DNA of 64,000 nt from Ramlibacter terrae (GCA_013127575.1 CP053418.1:4526001-4590000), one strand, 5' to 3'. Shown: positions 10,775-21,606, numbered from the stretch's first letter. Notes: generated by a model from the letters alone, not told the origin. A program made the numbers and translations.

Positions 10775-11098
10775 ATGCTCCGTGACGCCCTCCGGTCGCG
10801 GCGATTCCACATCCTGCTGGCGATCGCGGGCTGCTATCTCGCGTGGCAGGCCTGGCTGACGATCTCCGCGCCGCAGAAGATCGCGGGCCTTGCGGGCGCG
10901 TCGGACAAGGTGAACATCCCTGGTCACGCTGCCGTTTCCGCCGGAGCGTTTCCACGTCCAGCGGTTCCAGACCTACGGCAGGGTGTCCGGTACGCAGGAC
11001 AACGCCGTCGAAGTTCGGGGGTGAAGCGATCGGACCTGGCGACCGTCGCCCGCCCCTATTGGGTGAAACGCGTGGAACCCCTACAACCTGGAGGATGA
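10775..11098 (+). CDS. Small membrane-anchored protein inside the ABC operon
   Basis: About 105 residues with one N-terminal transmembrane segment (FHILLAIAGCYLAWQAWLTI). A soluble tail includes PFPPERFHVQRFQTYGRVSG and ends DLATVARPYWVKRVEPLQ. Extra bases near 10919 (CCCTGG) and an indel near 11022 have to be corrected to read it. It lies between the ATPase and the binding protein with only 3 bp and 1 bp separating the genes, so it is co-transcribed. I recognise no family; a lipoprotein-like or accessory tether role for the transporter is a guess. Confidence 0.55.
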   Translation: MLRDALRSRRFHILLAIAGCYLAWQAWLTISAPQKIAGLAGASDKVNIPGHAAVSAGAFPRPAVPDLRQGVRYAGQRRRSSGVKRSDLATVARPYWVKRVEPLQPGG

Positions 11099-11099
11099 C

Positions 11100-12161
11100 A
11101 TGATGAGACGAATCGCACTGCTGCTCTGCTCCCTGCTGTTGCTGCCGTCGCTGGCACTGGCGCAGGCCACGAACCCCGTCAAGCTGAGGGTCGGCATGGT
11201 GGCCGCCGTCGACATGCTGGCGTTGCCGATCGCCGTCGAGCGCGGCTTCTTCGAGAAGTACGGGCTCGACGTGACGATCGCGCGTCCCTACGCCACCGGC
11301 GTCGATGCGCTCAACGCGCTGCAGGCGGGCGAGACCGACATGGTCCAGGCCGGTGTCCCGGCGATCGGCGCCATCCTGCGCGGCATGGACTGGTGTTCTT
11401 CGGCAACTTCAGCGGCAACGCCACCAAGCTCGGATCCGATGCCACGCTCGCGCTCATCGCGAACGGCGGCTCCGGCATCGTCAAGGGCGACCTGAAGAGC
11501 CTCAAGGGCAAGAGGATCGCGACCTCGTTCGGCACGATCAACCACCTCTACATCCTCGGCCTGCTCGAGAAGGGCGGCCTGACGCCGGCCGACGTGACGC
11601 TGGTCAACACGCCGCCGCCGGAGATGACGGTGGCCTTGCTCGCCAAGGGCGTGGATGCGTTCGTGGCACGGGACCCGGCCCCGGTCATCGGCATGAAGGA
11701 CGTGCCGGGCGCGATCGAGGTGATCCGCGGCGGCGACGTGATTTCCTACCTCGGCTTCAACGTCGCGCTGCGGCCCCGGGTCGAGAAGAATGGGGCGACC
11801 ATCGAGAAGTTCGGCGGGCGTGTCCGAGGCCGACCAGTGGATGCGCAAGAACCCGAAGCAGGCCGCCGCCATCGGCACGCGCTGGATTCCCGGGCTGAAG
11901 CTGGACGTCGCGGAAGCGGCGATGCAGTACAACATCCAGCAGGTGGACCGCCGCATGTCCGCGCACAACTACCGTGCCCTGTGGAAGGCGCAGGACACGC
12001 TGCAGCGGCTGGGCGTGATCAAGACCACGTTCGACGTCAACAAGCACATCGAGCCGAAGTTCATCCTCAACGTCATGCAGACCCACCCGGCGCTGTTCTC
12101 CGACCTGCAGCCCATTCCCGCGAACGTGGCGATCAAGCCGGGCTTCGTGTTCAAGCCCTGA
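11100..12161 (+). CDS. ABC substrate-binding protein, NitT/TauT family (two frame breaks)
   Basis: Periplasmic solute receptor (~354 residues) for the ABC operon, of the NMT1/SsuA-like fold. Signal peptide RRIALLLCSLLLLPSLALAQA is followed by a mature domain beginning LRVGMVAAVDMLALPIAVERG, with FFEKYGLDVTI typical of this family. The frame breaks near 11392 (GACTGG; GACCTGG restores MDLVFFGNFSGN) and near 11813. A GGAGG ribosome-binding site precedes the double ATG. The ligand could be a sulfonate, nitrile-like or aromatic acid; the sequence does not decide. Confidence 0.9.
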
Positions 12162-12338
12162 GACTGCAGCGGCACAGACCGCTTTCCCGACCCTTGGGCG
12201 ATCGACGAACGCGAGCTGTCCGACGGGCCACGTACGGGCGAACCCTCGATCGCGGCCGGAAACGCGGCCTTCACCGAAGAACTGGGTACATTGAAGTTCC
12301 AGCGGTCGATCGCTGCTGGGTGTGGTTTTTCATCAGTT

Positions 12339-12366
12339 CACCCCGCCTCGGCGGGGTGCTTTTTTG
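12339..12366 (+). terminator. Rho-independent terminator after the ABC operon
   Basis: A strong GC hairpin, CACCCCGCC against GGCGGGGTG with a minimal loop, is followed directly by six T. It sits 178 bp after the binding-protein stop and before the copper-storage gene, so it probably ends the ABC transcript. Nothing else is recognised in the 354-bp gap 12162-12515. Confidence 0.8.
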
Positions 12367-12515
12367 GGGCGCCCCCTTCGTCCCGGCGGCGCACGCCATC
12401 CGCTCGACGTCGGACGGGTCCGATTGCCGAACTGCATTTGTTCAAATACGCTGCTTGCAGGTACCCGTTCCGGCGGGAGGTTCGCCGGCACTGCCGGCAT
12501 TCACGGGAGAACCCG

Positions 12516-12848
12516 ATGGAAAGCAAGTACGACGCATGCATCGAGGCCTGCTACGCATGCGCGGCGGAATGCAACCGCTGCGCGACGGCCTGCCTGCGCG
12601 AAGACGACGTCAAGATGATGGCCCGCTGCATCGCCCTCGACATCGACTGCGCCGAAATCTGCGCGCTGGCCGCGGCCGTCATGGCCCGCGGCGGCGAACA
12701 GGTTTCCGCCCTCTGCCGCGTCTGTGCCGAGATCTGCGAGGCCTGCGGCGAGGAATGCGGGAGGCACCAGCACGACCACTGCCAGCGCTGCGCCGAAGCC
12801 TGCCGCCGATGCGCGCGCGCGTGCCGCGACATGGTCGCCGGCGCATGA
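12516..12848 (+). CDS. Four-helix-bundle copper-storage-type protein (Csp/DUF326)
   Basis: Intact 110-residue protein with 19 cysteines (positions 8, 12, 15, 19, 22, 26, 38, 45, 49, 67, 70, 74, 77, 81, 89, 92, 96, 99, 103), mostly in CxxC/CxxxC spacing along predicted helices. This is the hallmark of the Csp family, which lines the core of a four-helix bundle with thiols to store Cu(I). There is no signal peptide, so it is cytosolic (Csp3-like). A His-rich loop (GRHQHDHCQRC) near the open end could be the copper entry. The start at 12516 gives the family N-terminus MESKYDACIEAC. Confidence 0.9.
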   Translation: MESKYDACIEACYACAAECNRCATACLREDDVKMMARCIALDIDCAEICALAAAVMARGGEQVSALCRVCAEICEACGEECGRHQHDHCQRCAEACRRCARACRDMVAGA

Positions 12849-13078
12849 CGCATCCTGACCGACCCGGGCGCAACCCGCCGGCCGCCGAACCCCCGGCGGC
12901 ATGCCGGGTGGGGGATCGCGCGTTTGCGCCTACGCACGGGCGCGATGTCGTGGTCGACGACGTCTGCGGGCAACGCGTTCGCTTCGTCTGGGAAGAGGAA
13001 GGCATCCGGCGCAGCGCATGGGTGCAGGCAGAGCAGCTCGAAAAGGCGCGAGGCGCCGCCGGCCGCGCAGGCGCTTAG
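12845..13078 (+). CDS. Hypothetical 77-residue protein coupled to csp
   Basis: It starts with ATGA overlapping the copper-storage stop, which implies translational coupling. The sequence has a Pro-rich N-terminus (RNPPAAEPPAACRVGD), then a compact segment DVVVDDVCGQRVRFVWEEE and AWVQAEQLEKARG. No signal peptide or membrane segment is visible. I do not recognise a family. Its context suggests a role with copper handling, but that is only association. Confidence 0.6.
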   Translation: MTHPDRPGRNPPAAEPPAACRVGDRAFAPTHGRDVVVDDVCGQRVRFVWEEEGIRRSAWVQAEQLEKARGAAGRAGA

Positions 13079-13163
13079 CGCGGAGTGCGGCGCCGCCATC
13101 CCGTCCGCGTCCGCCCTTGAGAGTGAACCGGGGCGACGGTGCCGGGCGGTCCACAATCGAGGC

Positions 13164-14790
13164 ATGCCGGTCCCGCGCGCCCCTGTCGCCATCTCCGCGG
13201 GCGAGCGGAACCTCCTGCCGCTCGCCAGGACGGCGCTGTTCTTCGCGGGTTACCTCGCGCTGGGCCGGGTCAGCTTCGTCTATCCGATGCGTGGCCTGAA
13301 CATCACGCCGTGGAACCCGCAGTCCGCGCTCGCGGTCGGCCTCCTGTTCGTGCACGCGAGGGCCTGGCCCGTCGTGTGGGCGGCCGCCGCCGCCGCCGAG
13401 GCCTTCATCGGGGTCGAGCGCATCCCGTTCGCGGCGCTGGTGGTCTCGACGGGCGCCCTCACCGCCGGCTATGCCGCCACCGCGGCCGGGCTGCGCCGAT
13501 GGCTGGGCGGCGAGCTGCCGTTGATCGACCGGCGCTCGGCCATCGCCTTCCCGGCGCTGGGGGAGGCGGCGCCCTCATCGCCGCGTCGCTGCGTGCCGGC
13601 GCGCTCTGGGCCGTGGGCGTCGTGCCGTTCACCCGCATTCCCGCCGTGGTCCACCGCGCCTTCATCGGCGACGGGGTCGGCCTCGTCGTCACCCTGCCCG
13701 TGCTGTTCGTGCTGGCCAGCGGCCGGCACCGGACGCTCACCCGGACGATGCTCCGTTCGGGCGAATGGTGGTTCATCGCCCTGGTCACGCTGATGGCGAT
13801 CATCGCCATCTTCCAGCAGGAGCCGCAGCAGCAGTTCAAGCTGTTCTACCTGCTCTTCCTGCCGGTGGTGTGGGCCGCCACGCGCTTCGGCGCGATCGGC
13901 GCGATCTGGGGGGCCGCGCTGGTGCAGGCGCTGCTCATCGCGGCAGTGCACACGGGGCAGTACCTGCCGCTCACCGTCTTCGAGTTCCAGATCCTCGTCG
14001 CCGCGCTCACCTGCACGGGCATCCTGCTGGGTGCCATCGTCGACGAGAAGCAGGCGGCGGAGGAAGCGCTGCGCGCGTCCCCTGCCTGGCGGCGGCGGGG
14101 GACATGGCCGCTGCGCTCGCGCACGAACTCAACCAGCCGCTCACCGCCATGGGCACCTATGCCCGCGTGTCGCAGATGCTGGCCCGCAGGCTCGGCGAGA
14201 ACGATCCCTCCGCGCGCGGACTGCTCGAGGTGTCGGACAAGCTCGCGGCGGAGGCCGCGCGCGCCGGGCAGGTCGTCAACCGGCTGCGGCGCTTCTTCCG
14301 CGAGCGCTCCACCCAGCTGGAGCTCACCGAACTGCCCGACCTGCTGGCCGAAGCGGCGCGGGCCCAGGTCGTCCGGGCGGGGGAACTGCGCGTGCAGCTG
14401 GAAGTCGCCGACGGGGGCCGCTGCCCCCTGTGGATCGATCGCGTGCAGATCGCCGTCGTGTTGCGCAACCTGCTCGCCAACGCGATCGAGGCAGCTTCGG
14501 ACACGCGGCTGCCGGCCGACGCGGCCCGCCGGGTGGAACTGCGCGCGCAGCGGCAGGGGGAGCAGGTGGTGGTCTCGGTGCAGGACACCGGCGCCGGCCT
14601 CACCCCCGAGCAGGCGCGAGGCATCTTCGAGTCGCCCGCGTCGTCCAAGCCCGGCGGCATGGGCATCGGGCTCGCCATCAGCCGGGCCGTGGTGGAGGCC
14701 CACGGCGGCAGGCTGTGGGCGCAGCCGGGCGCGCAGGGAAGGGTCCACTTCACAATCCCCATCGGGGCGGGAACGACACATGACGAATGA
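13164..14790 (+). CDS. MASE1-domain sensor histidine kinase (two frame breaks)
   Basis: Membrane sensor kinase of ~540 residues. The N-terminal ~290 residues form a MASE1-type integral sensor domain with about eight hydrophobic helices and the family-typical LNITPWNPQSALAVGLLF segment. The dimerisation box is AAALAHELNQPLTAMGTYAR with the phospho-accepting His. The ATPase domain follows with N-box RNLLANAIEAAS and G-boxes DTGAGLTPEQ and GMGIGLAISRAVVEAHGG. Breaks are near 13561 and 14085. Its cognate regulator overlaps the 3' end by 11 bp. Confidence 0.9.
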
Positions 14791-15419
14791 GGTGCATCGG
14801 CAAACCGTCTTCATCGTGGATGACGATCCTTCGATCCGCGACGCGCTCGGGCTCCTGTTCAGCCTGCACGGCCACGCCACGGCGATGTTCGCCTGCGCGG
14901 AAGACTTCCTGCGCGCCATCGAGCCGGGCTGGCGAGGCGTGGTGATCGCCGACATCCGCATGGGCGGCATGTCCGGCCCGGAGATGCAGGAGGCGCTCGC
15001 CGGCCATCCCTCGCGGTTGCCGGTCATCGTGATCACTGCGCACGCGGACATCGCGGCCGCGCGGCAGGCATTCAAGTTCCACGCGGTGGATTTCGGAGAA
15101 GCCCTTCGACCATGACCAGTTGCTGGCGTCCGTCGAGGCGGCGATGCGCGGCTTGCCGGAGGCGCCGGCCGCGATCGGCACGCGGCCCGCCGCGAACTCG
15201 CTGTCGTCGCGCGAGCGCGAAGTGATGGCGCTCGTGGTGGACGGCGTGGACAACCGCGGCATCGGCGAAAGGCTCGGCATCAGCCCGCGCACGGTGGAAG
15301 TGCACAAGTCGCGGCTGATGTCCAAGCTCGGCGCGCGCAACCTGGCCGAACTGATCCGGATCGCCAGGCCGCGGGTGAAGGACGCGCGCCCCCTGACCTT
15401 GCCGGGTGAACGCCCTTAA
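14780..15419 (+). CDS. FixJ/NarL-type response regulator (one frame break)
   Basis: Two-domain regulator of ~213 residues. The receiver domain begins TVFIVDDDPSIRDALGLLF, with phospho-acceptor Asp in VVIADIRMGGMSG and the conserved TAHADI. A LuxR-type helix-turn-helix lies at the C-terminus (LSSREREVMALVVDG, SPRTVEVHKSRLMSKLGARN). The break at 15094 falls exactly in the canonical DFLEKPF; the read TTTCGGAG becomes TTCCTGGAG if a CCTGG is restored. It is partnered with the overlapping MASE1 kinase. Confidence 0.93.
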
Positions 15420-15486
15420 GGGGCCACCCCCGCCGCAGCGCGCCGCGCGGCCGGGTTCCGGCGCAGCGGCTGATAGATTGGCCCCG

Positions 15487-16324
15487 ATGCAATCCGCGCC
15501 CGACCGAACCACCGCCGTCCTGCTGTCGATCGCCGCGCTGGTGGTGGTTTCCGTCGTCGCCCTGTGGCTCTGGTCGACGCGCGGCGAACCGCAGCCGGCC
15601 CCGGCGCCGGCGCCCGCGCCGGAAGCCAAGGCGCCGCCCGCGCCACCCGCTGCGCCCGCGGAGCCCGCAGCCCCCGGCACCCCGTGGAGGTGGCCGCCCA
15701 GCCCCCGGAAGCGCACGAGATCCCGGATGCGCTGGCGGGCCTGCTGGGCACCAAGGCAGCCGCGGGCTTCCTGCAGGCCGACAGCTTTCCCCGCCGCTTC
15801 GCCGCTACGGTGGACAGCCTCGGCCGCGAGCATTCGCCCACCATGCTCTGGCCGGTGTTCAAGACCCCCGGCCGCTTCCTGGTGGAGGAGCGCGAGGGCG
15901 GTACCGTCATCGCGCCGGAGAACGCGGCGCGCTACACGCCCCTCGTGCTGCTGGCGGGGACCATCGACGTGGCAGCCGCCGTGCAGGCGTACCGCCGCAT
16001 GTACCCGCTGCTCCAGCAAGCGTACCGGGAGCTCGGGTTCGGCGATCGCTACCTGAACGATCGCGTGGTCGAAGTCATCGACCGCCTGCTCCGCACGCCG
16101 GATGCGCCCGAAGCACCCCGGGTGGAACTTCCGGTCATCAGGGGTCCCGTCCCGTCCCCGGAACCCGGGTGCGCTACCGGTTCGCCGACCCGGCGCTCGA
16201 GTCGCTCGACGCCGGCCAGAAGATCCTCGTGCGCGTGGGGCCGGTGAACCAGCGCCGGCTCAAGGCGAAGCTGGCGGAACTGCGGCGCGAGCTCGCCCGG
16301 CCTGCGGCGGCGGGGGCGAAGTGA
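15487..16324 (+). CDS. DUF3014 membrane-anchored protein (two frame breaks)
   Basis: About 280 residues with one N-terminal transmembrane helix (TAVLLSIAALVVVSVVALWL), a Pro/Ala-rich linker (PAPAPAPAPEAKAPPAPP) and a C-terminal DUF3014 domain (ALAGLLGTKAAAGFLQADSF, RFAATVDSLGREH, YRRMYPLLQQAYRELGF). Breaks are near 15683 and 16165; CCCTGG at the second gives PEPWVRYRF. Function is unknown; the form suggests a periplasmic domain on a flexible stalk. Its stop overlaps the GTG start of the antiporter gene. Confidence 0.82.
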
Positions 16325-17523
16325 CCCTGTGGGACCTGCTGCCGCCGGTCGGGGAACTGGCCGGCCCGTCGTGATCGCCGTCGCCTGGTTCGCGGGCGAG
16401 CTCGCGCAACGCTGGAAAGTCCCCCGCGTCGCGGTCTACGCGCTGGTCGGCTTCGCGTTCGGCCGCGTCCTGCCCGGGCCGGCGGCGGTGAGCCTGTCCG
16501 GCGCCGCGGCGCTGCTGCCGAGCGTGGCTTTCGGGCTGGTCCTCTTCGAGTTCGGCTACCGCATCAACCTGCGCTGGTTCCGCGTCAACCCGTGGCTGGC
16601 CGCGACGGGACTGCTGGACGTGGCCCTGACCTTCCCGGCCGTGTACGCGTTGTGCAGGATCTTCGGCGCGGCGCCCATCAGCTCCGCCCTGATGGCGGCG
16701 ATGGCGACGGCGACATCGCCCGCCTCGCTCACGCGGGTGGTCAACGAGCTGCGCAGCTCGGGGCAGGTGACGGAGCGGGCGCTGCACCTCACGGCATTCA
16801 ACTGCCTCTGCGCCCTGCTCGCCTTCAAGTTCATCGTCGGCTTCTGGACGCTCGGCACTTCCGGCGACGTGCTCAAGGCGCTTTCGAACAGCATCGTGGT
16901 GTTGCTCGTGTCCGCGGGGCTCGGGTCGGCCTTCGGCACCGGCATGCCCGCGGTGCTGCGGGTGACCGGCCGCGGCAGCACCGACGCGACCCGGCGTTCG
17001 TGGTGGCGGTGGTGCTGCTGGCCAGCCTCACGCACGTGCTCGGGTTCTCCCCGCTCGTGGCGACGCTCGCGTTCGGGCTGGTCGCGCGCCACCGACGGGT
17101 CACGCTCAACCAGACGCAGCGGAACTTCGGCGTGCTGGGCGACCTGCTGGTGGTCTTCCTCTTCACCTACGTGGCCGCGACGGTGGAATGGCAGCGTGCC
17201 CCGGCCGGCGCGGCGCTGGGCACCGCGCTGGTGATCGTGCGGGCGTCGGCCAAGATCGTGGCCGTCACGCTGCTGGCCCGCCCGAGCGGGACCCACGGAG
17301 GAAAGGCATGCTGACCGCCCGGCCATGTCGCCGCTCTCCACCTTCGTCGTCCTCCTCGGTGGAGGACACGCGCACCATGGGCATCGACCTGATCGACGCC
17401 ATCGCCCCGGTGGCGGCGGCGACCCTGATCCTGCAATGGATCGGGCCGCTGGCCACGCAGCTGGCGCTGGTGCTCGCGGGCGAGGTGCAGGAGGCGCCGC
17501 CCGCCGCCGGGGCCGCGCGATGA
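16321..17523 (+). CDS. CPA2-family cation:proton antiporter (four frame breaks)
   Basis: Polytopic membrane protein of ~400 residues with the Na+/H+ exchanger fold seen in KefB-like CPA2 antiporters. Recognisable parts are VYALVGFAFGRVLPGP, LLPSVAFGLVLFEFGYRINL, MAAMATATSPASLTRVVNE and VLGFSPLVATLAFGLVARH. No C-terminal KTN/TrkA domain follows. The GTG start overlaps the DUF3014 stop, and the end overlaps ybdK by ATGA. Breaks near 16364, 16988 and 17320 are each cured by T in CCTGG; the one near 17359 needs removal of one C. The transported ion (K+ or Na+) is unproven. Confidence 0.82.
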
Positions 17524-18631
17524 GCCTGGAGGCTTTCCGCCCTTCGCGGCCGCTCACGCTCGGCGTCGAGCTGGAGCTGCAGCTCGTGAGCCTGAGCGAC
17601 TTCGACCTGACGCACGCGAGTTCCGACATGCTCGAAGTGCTGGAGCGGGAGCGCTTCCCGGGCAACGTGGTCCCCGAGATCACGGAAAGCATGATCGAGA
17701 TCTCCACGTCGGTGCACGAGGCGCACGGTCCGCTGCTCGCGCAGCTGCGGGCCATCCGCGACACCTTGGCCGCGGCCGGCGACCGCCTGAACGTGGGCGT
17801 CTGCGGCGGCGGCACGCACCCGTTCCAGCAATGGCCGGAAAGGCGCATCTTCCCCAAGCCGCGCTTCCACGAGGTCTCGACGCTGTACGGCTACCTCGCC
17901 AAGCAGTTCACGATCTTCGGCCAGCACATCCACGTCGGCTGCGAGAACGGGGACGAGGCGCTGCGCCTGCTGCATTCGCTCGGCCGCTTCGTGCCGCATT
18001 TCATCGCGCTGTCGGCGTCCTCGCCGTTCGTGCAGCGCCACGACACGCTGTTCAGCTCCGCGCGGCTGAACTCCGTGTTCGCCTTTCCCTTGAGCGGCCG
18101 CGCACCGTTCACGCTGTCGTGGGACGAATTCGAACAGACCTACTTCGCGCGGATGGAGCGCACGGGGATCGTCAGGAGCATGAAGGATTTCTACTGGGAC
18201 ATCCGGCCCAAGCCGGAGTACGGAACGGTCGAACTGCGGGTGTGCGACACGCCCCTGACCGTGGAACTGGCGGCCGCGCTGGCCGGCTACCTGCAGGTGC
18301 TGTGCGCGTACCTGCGGGAAGGGGCCGAACCGGTGCCGGAGGAGACCGACTACGGTCTACAACTACAACCGCTTCCGGGCCTGCCGGTTCGGCTGGAAGG
18401 AACGCTGGTGCATCCCCGCAGCTACGACACCATCGGGCTGAAGGAGGACATCGAGGCGACGCTCGCCCGGCTGCGGCCGCTGGCGGCGGACCTGCGGGCC
18501 CGCGACGCCCTCCAATACCTCGGCTCGGTGCTCAAGCAGGGCAACGACGCGAGCTCCTGCGGCGCAAGCGCGGCGACGCCGGCAGCGCCGAGGGCGTGGT
18601 CGACGCCGCGCTGGCGCGCTTCCGGACCTGA
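17520..18631 (+). CDS. ybdK: YbdK-type carboxylate-amine ligase / glutamate-cysteine ligase 2 (three frame breaks)
   Basis: GCS2-family ATP-dependent ligase of ~370 residues, a class with weak glutamate-cysteine ligase activity. Motifs include LTLGVELELQLVSL, ITESMIEISTSVHEAHGP, VGVCGGGTHPFQQW, FGQHIHVGCENGDEAL, RPKPEYGTVELRVCDTPL and, after correction, LVYNYNRFRACRFGLEG. Breaks are near 18354 (CGG for CCTGG), 18393 (GCTGG for GCCTGG) and 18554. It is translationally coupled to the upstream antiporter, a notable pairing because Kef-class antiporters are gated by glutathione. Confidence 0.88.
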
Positions 18632-19076
18632 CACGCCCGGGTCCGCCCGTACGGGCCGCGCACCCGCGCCCTCTCGCCCGGCATCAACGACGCGACGACC
18701 GCCTGCCTGTGCGTCGACCAGCTGTCCGGACTGCTCGCCCGCGTGGCACGCAGGGACATCCCGGAGCCGCTGCGCATGCAAGAAGGCGTGCTGCGGCTCA
18801 TCGTGCCGGCGCCGGATTTCGGGCGCTGGCTGGACTTGGCCCTGCTGCCGGTCGTGCTGAATGCGCAGGGCCAGCTCTCGGTGCTCGAGAGGCTGGTCAC
18901 GGCGGCCGAACTGCTGGGCGACGCGGTGCGGGAATCGCCCGATCGGCGCGCCGCACTGCGTCCCCCTGGTCCGCCAGCTGCGCCATGCGATGGCCGCGCT
19001 GGGCTCGCGGGAGCTTGCCCGGCCGCTGCAGCGCCGCTTGCGGGACCTGCAGGCAGCGCTTGCAACCGCGCGGTAA
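18632..19076 (+). pseudogene. C-terminal remnant of a DUF2254 membrane protein
   Basis: Immediately after, and in the same frame as, the ybdK stop the reading continues with RALSPGINDATTACLCVDQL, the conserved segment of DUF2254 proteins. It runs on through LLARVARRDIPEPLRMQEG and LSVLERLVTAAELLGDAV to a stop at 19076. Only the last ~145 residues exist; the N-terminal membrane part (normally ~270 residues) and a start codon are missing. One extra C at 18963 breaks the frame. Unlike the other damaged genes here, whole domains are absent, so this is real truncation or a deletion junction. Confidence 0.72.
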
Positions 19077-19169
19077 CCGTCCACGCCCAAGCCGGGCGCA
19101 GCGGACTAGGATGGCCGATGCATTTGCAGGAATTCATCTCGACCGTGCCGTGGCACCACGGAGTTACCG

Positions 19170-21606
19170 ATGACCCGACCCGAACGACCGCACGCCATGG
19201 CCATCGTGGCCGCCTTGCTGATGGGCCTGTGCGGCATTCCGCTTCTCGCCGGCGGCGCATGGCTCGTCGCCTTGAACGGTTCCGCGTACTACCTGCTGGC
19301 GGGCGCGCTGCTGCTGCTCACCGCGTGGTTGCTGTGGCGCGGACATGGCGCTGCCCTCCCCGCGTTCGCCCTGCTCTTCGCCGCGACGCTTGCATGGGCC
19401 CTCTGGGAATCCGGCCTCGACTGGTGGCCGCTCGCCGCGCGGCTCGGCGTCCTGTTCCTGCTCGGGGCGCTGTTGCTCGTGCCGGCCGCCAGCCGGGGCG
19501 CGCCCGGCCGGCGTGGCGGTCGCCGGGCACCGCCGTCGTGCTCGGCGCTTTCGTGCTGGTGGCGGCCGCCAGCTGGCTGCGCGACCCGCATGACCTCGAA
19601 GGCACGCTCGCCGCGAACACCGGAGCGCAGGCGCCCGGCGGCATGCCGGCGGCCGACTGGACGGCCTACGGCGGTTCCTGGGCCGGGCAACGCTACTCGG
19701 CGCTGCGCCAGATCACGCCGGCGAACGTCAGCCGGCTGGAGCCGGTCTGGCACTTCGAGACCGGCGACGTGCGCGGCCGGCCCGGCGACCCGGACGAAAC
19801 GACGTTCGAGGTGACGCCGCTGAAGATCGGCAACCGGCTTTTCTTCTGCACGCCGCACCAGAACGTGATCGCGCTCGACGCCACCACGGGGCAGCAACTC
19901 TGGCGCTACGACCCGCGCATCCGGGACAAGCTCGCGCTGCAGCACCTGACGTGCCGGGGCCTGAGCTGGCAGCCGCCCGATGCCGCGGCGGCTGCGTCCG
20001 CGGCCTCCGGCGTGGCCTTGCCGCGTCCGCAGGCGCCCGCCAGCGCTCCCATCGTGGGCCGCGGCGTCGGGGCCGGTCGACGCGCGCTGCGCTTCCAAGC
20101 TGTTCATGCCCACCGCCGACGGACGGATCATCGCGCTCAATCCCGAGAACGGGCACGTCTGCGGCAGCTTCGGCGGCGGCACCGGGCAGATCGACCTCTG
20201 GAACGGCATGCCCAACTACCGGCCGGGCGCGTACTACTCGACCTCGCCGGTCGTGGTCACGCGCAACCTGCTGATCGTGGGCGGCACGGTCCTCGACAAC
20301 GTTTCCGTCAACGAACAGTCGGGCGTGATCCGCGCCTTCGACATCGAAACGGGCGGGCTGGCTCGGAACTGGGATCCGGGCAACCCGGAGCAGACCGCGC
20401 CGATCGCGCCCGGCCAGACCTACACGCCCAATTCGCCGAACAGCTGGACCACGATGGCGGCCGACGAGGCGCTCGGGCTGGTCTACGTGCCGCTCGGCAA
20501 CCAGCCGCCGGACCAATGGGGCGCCAAACGGTCCCCCGCCGTCGAGAAGTTCTCGTCGTCGATCGTGGCGCTCGACCTGCGCACGGGGCAGGTGCGCTGG
20601 AATTTCCAGACCGTGCACCACGACCTGTGGGATTACGACGTTCCTTCACAGCCCAGCTTGCTCGACCTGCGCATCGGCAGCGTCACCGTGCCCGTGCTGG
20701 TGCAGCCGACCAAGCAGGGCGAGTTGTTCGTGCTCGACCGGCGCACCGGGCAGCCGGTGCTGCCGGTCACCGAGGAGCGGGCACCGCAAGGCGCCGTCGA
20801 AGGGGATCGCACCGCGCCGACGCAGCCGCGGTCGGGGCTGTCCTTCGCCCCGGAACCGCTCACCGGCGCGCGCATGTGGGGCGCCACGATGTTCGACCAG
20901 CTGTACTGCCGCATCGCGTTCCACCGGCTGCGCTACGAGGGGCGCTTCACGCCGCCTTCGCTCGGCGGGTCGCTGGTCTACCCCGGGAACTTCGGGGTCT
21001 TCAACTGGGGCTCGATCGCGGTGGACCCGGTCCGCGGCTGGGCGTTCACGACACCGACCTACCCGGCCTTCACCTCGAAGCTGATCCCGCGGCCGGACGA
21101 CCGGACGCTGGTCGTCCAGGGGTGGCGGTCCTCCGCCGGGCAGCTTGCCGGCCCTCAACGAAAACTTCGGCGCGCCCTATGCTTCCAAGATGCAGCCCTT
21201 CACGTCGCCGCTCGGCATTCCGTGCCAGCAGCCGCCGTGGGGCTTCGTCGCCGGCGCCGACCTCGCCACCGGACGCGTCGTCTGGCGGCATCGCAACGGC
21301 ACGGTGCGCGACCTCGCGCCGGTGCCGCTTCCCTTCCGCATGGGCGTTCCCAATCTCGGCGGACCGCTGGCGACGGCGGGCGGCGTCGCCTTCCTCTCAA
21401 GCACGCTCGACTACTACCTGCGCGCCTACGACATCGCCAACGGCAAGGAGCTCTGGCGGGGGCGGCTCCCCGCGGGCGGGCAGGCGACGCCGATGACGTA
21501 CGAAGCGGCGGACGGCCGCCAGTTCGTGGTGGTGGTCGCAGGCGGCCACGGCTCCCTCGGCACCAAGGCGGGGGACGACGTGATCGCGTACGCCTTGCCG
21601 CGCTGA
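19170..21606 (+). CDS. gcd: Membrane-bound PQQ-dependent glucose dehydrogenase family (three frame breaks)
   Basis: Quinoprotein of ~810 residues that oxidises an aldose (or quinate/shikimate-type polyol) in the periplasm and reduces ubiquinone. The first ~140 residues contain about five membrane helices, followed by an eight-bladed propeller. Family segments include WTAYGGSWAGQRYSALRQIT, FEVTPLKIGNRLFFCTPHQN, VRWNFQTVHHDLWDYDVPSQ, GSIAVDPVRGWAF, FGAPYASKMQPF and GIPCQQPPWG. Breaks are near 19508, somewhere around 20065, and 21118. PQQ biosynthesis genes are not in the window. Confidence 0.9.
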
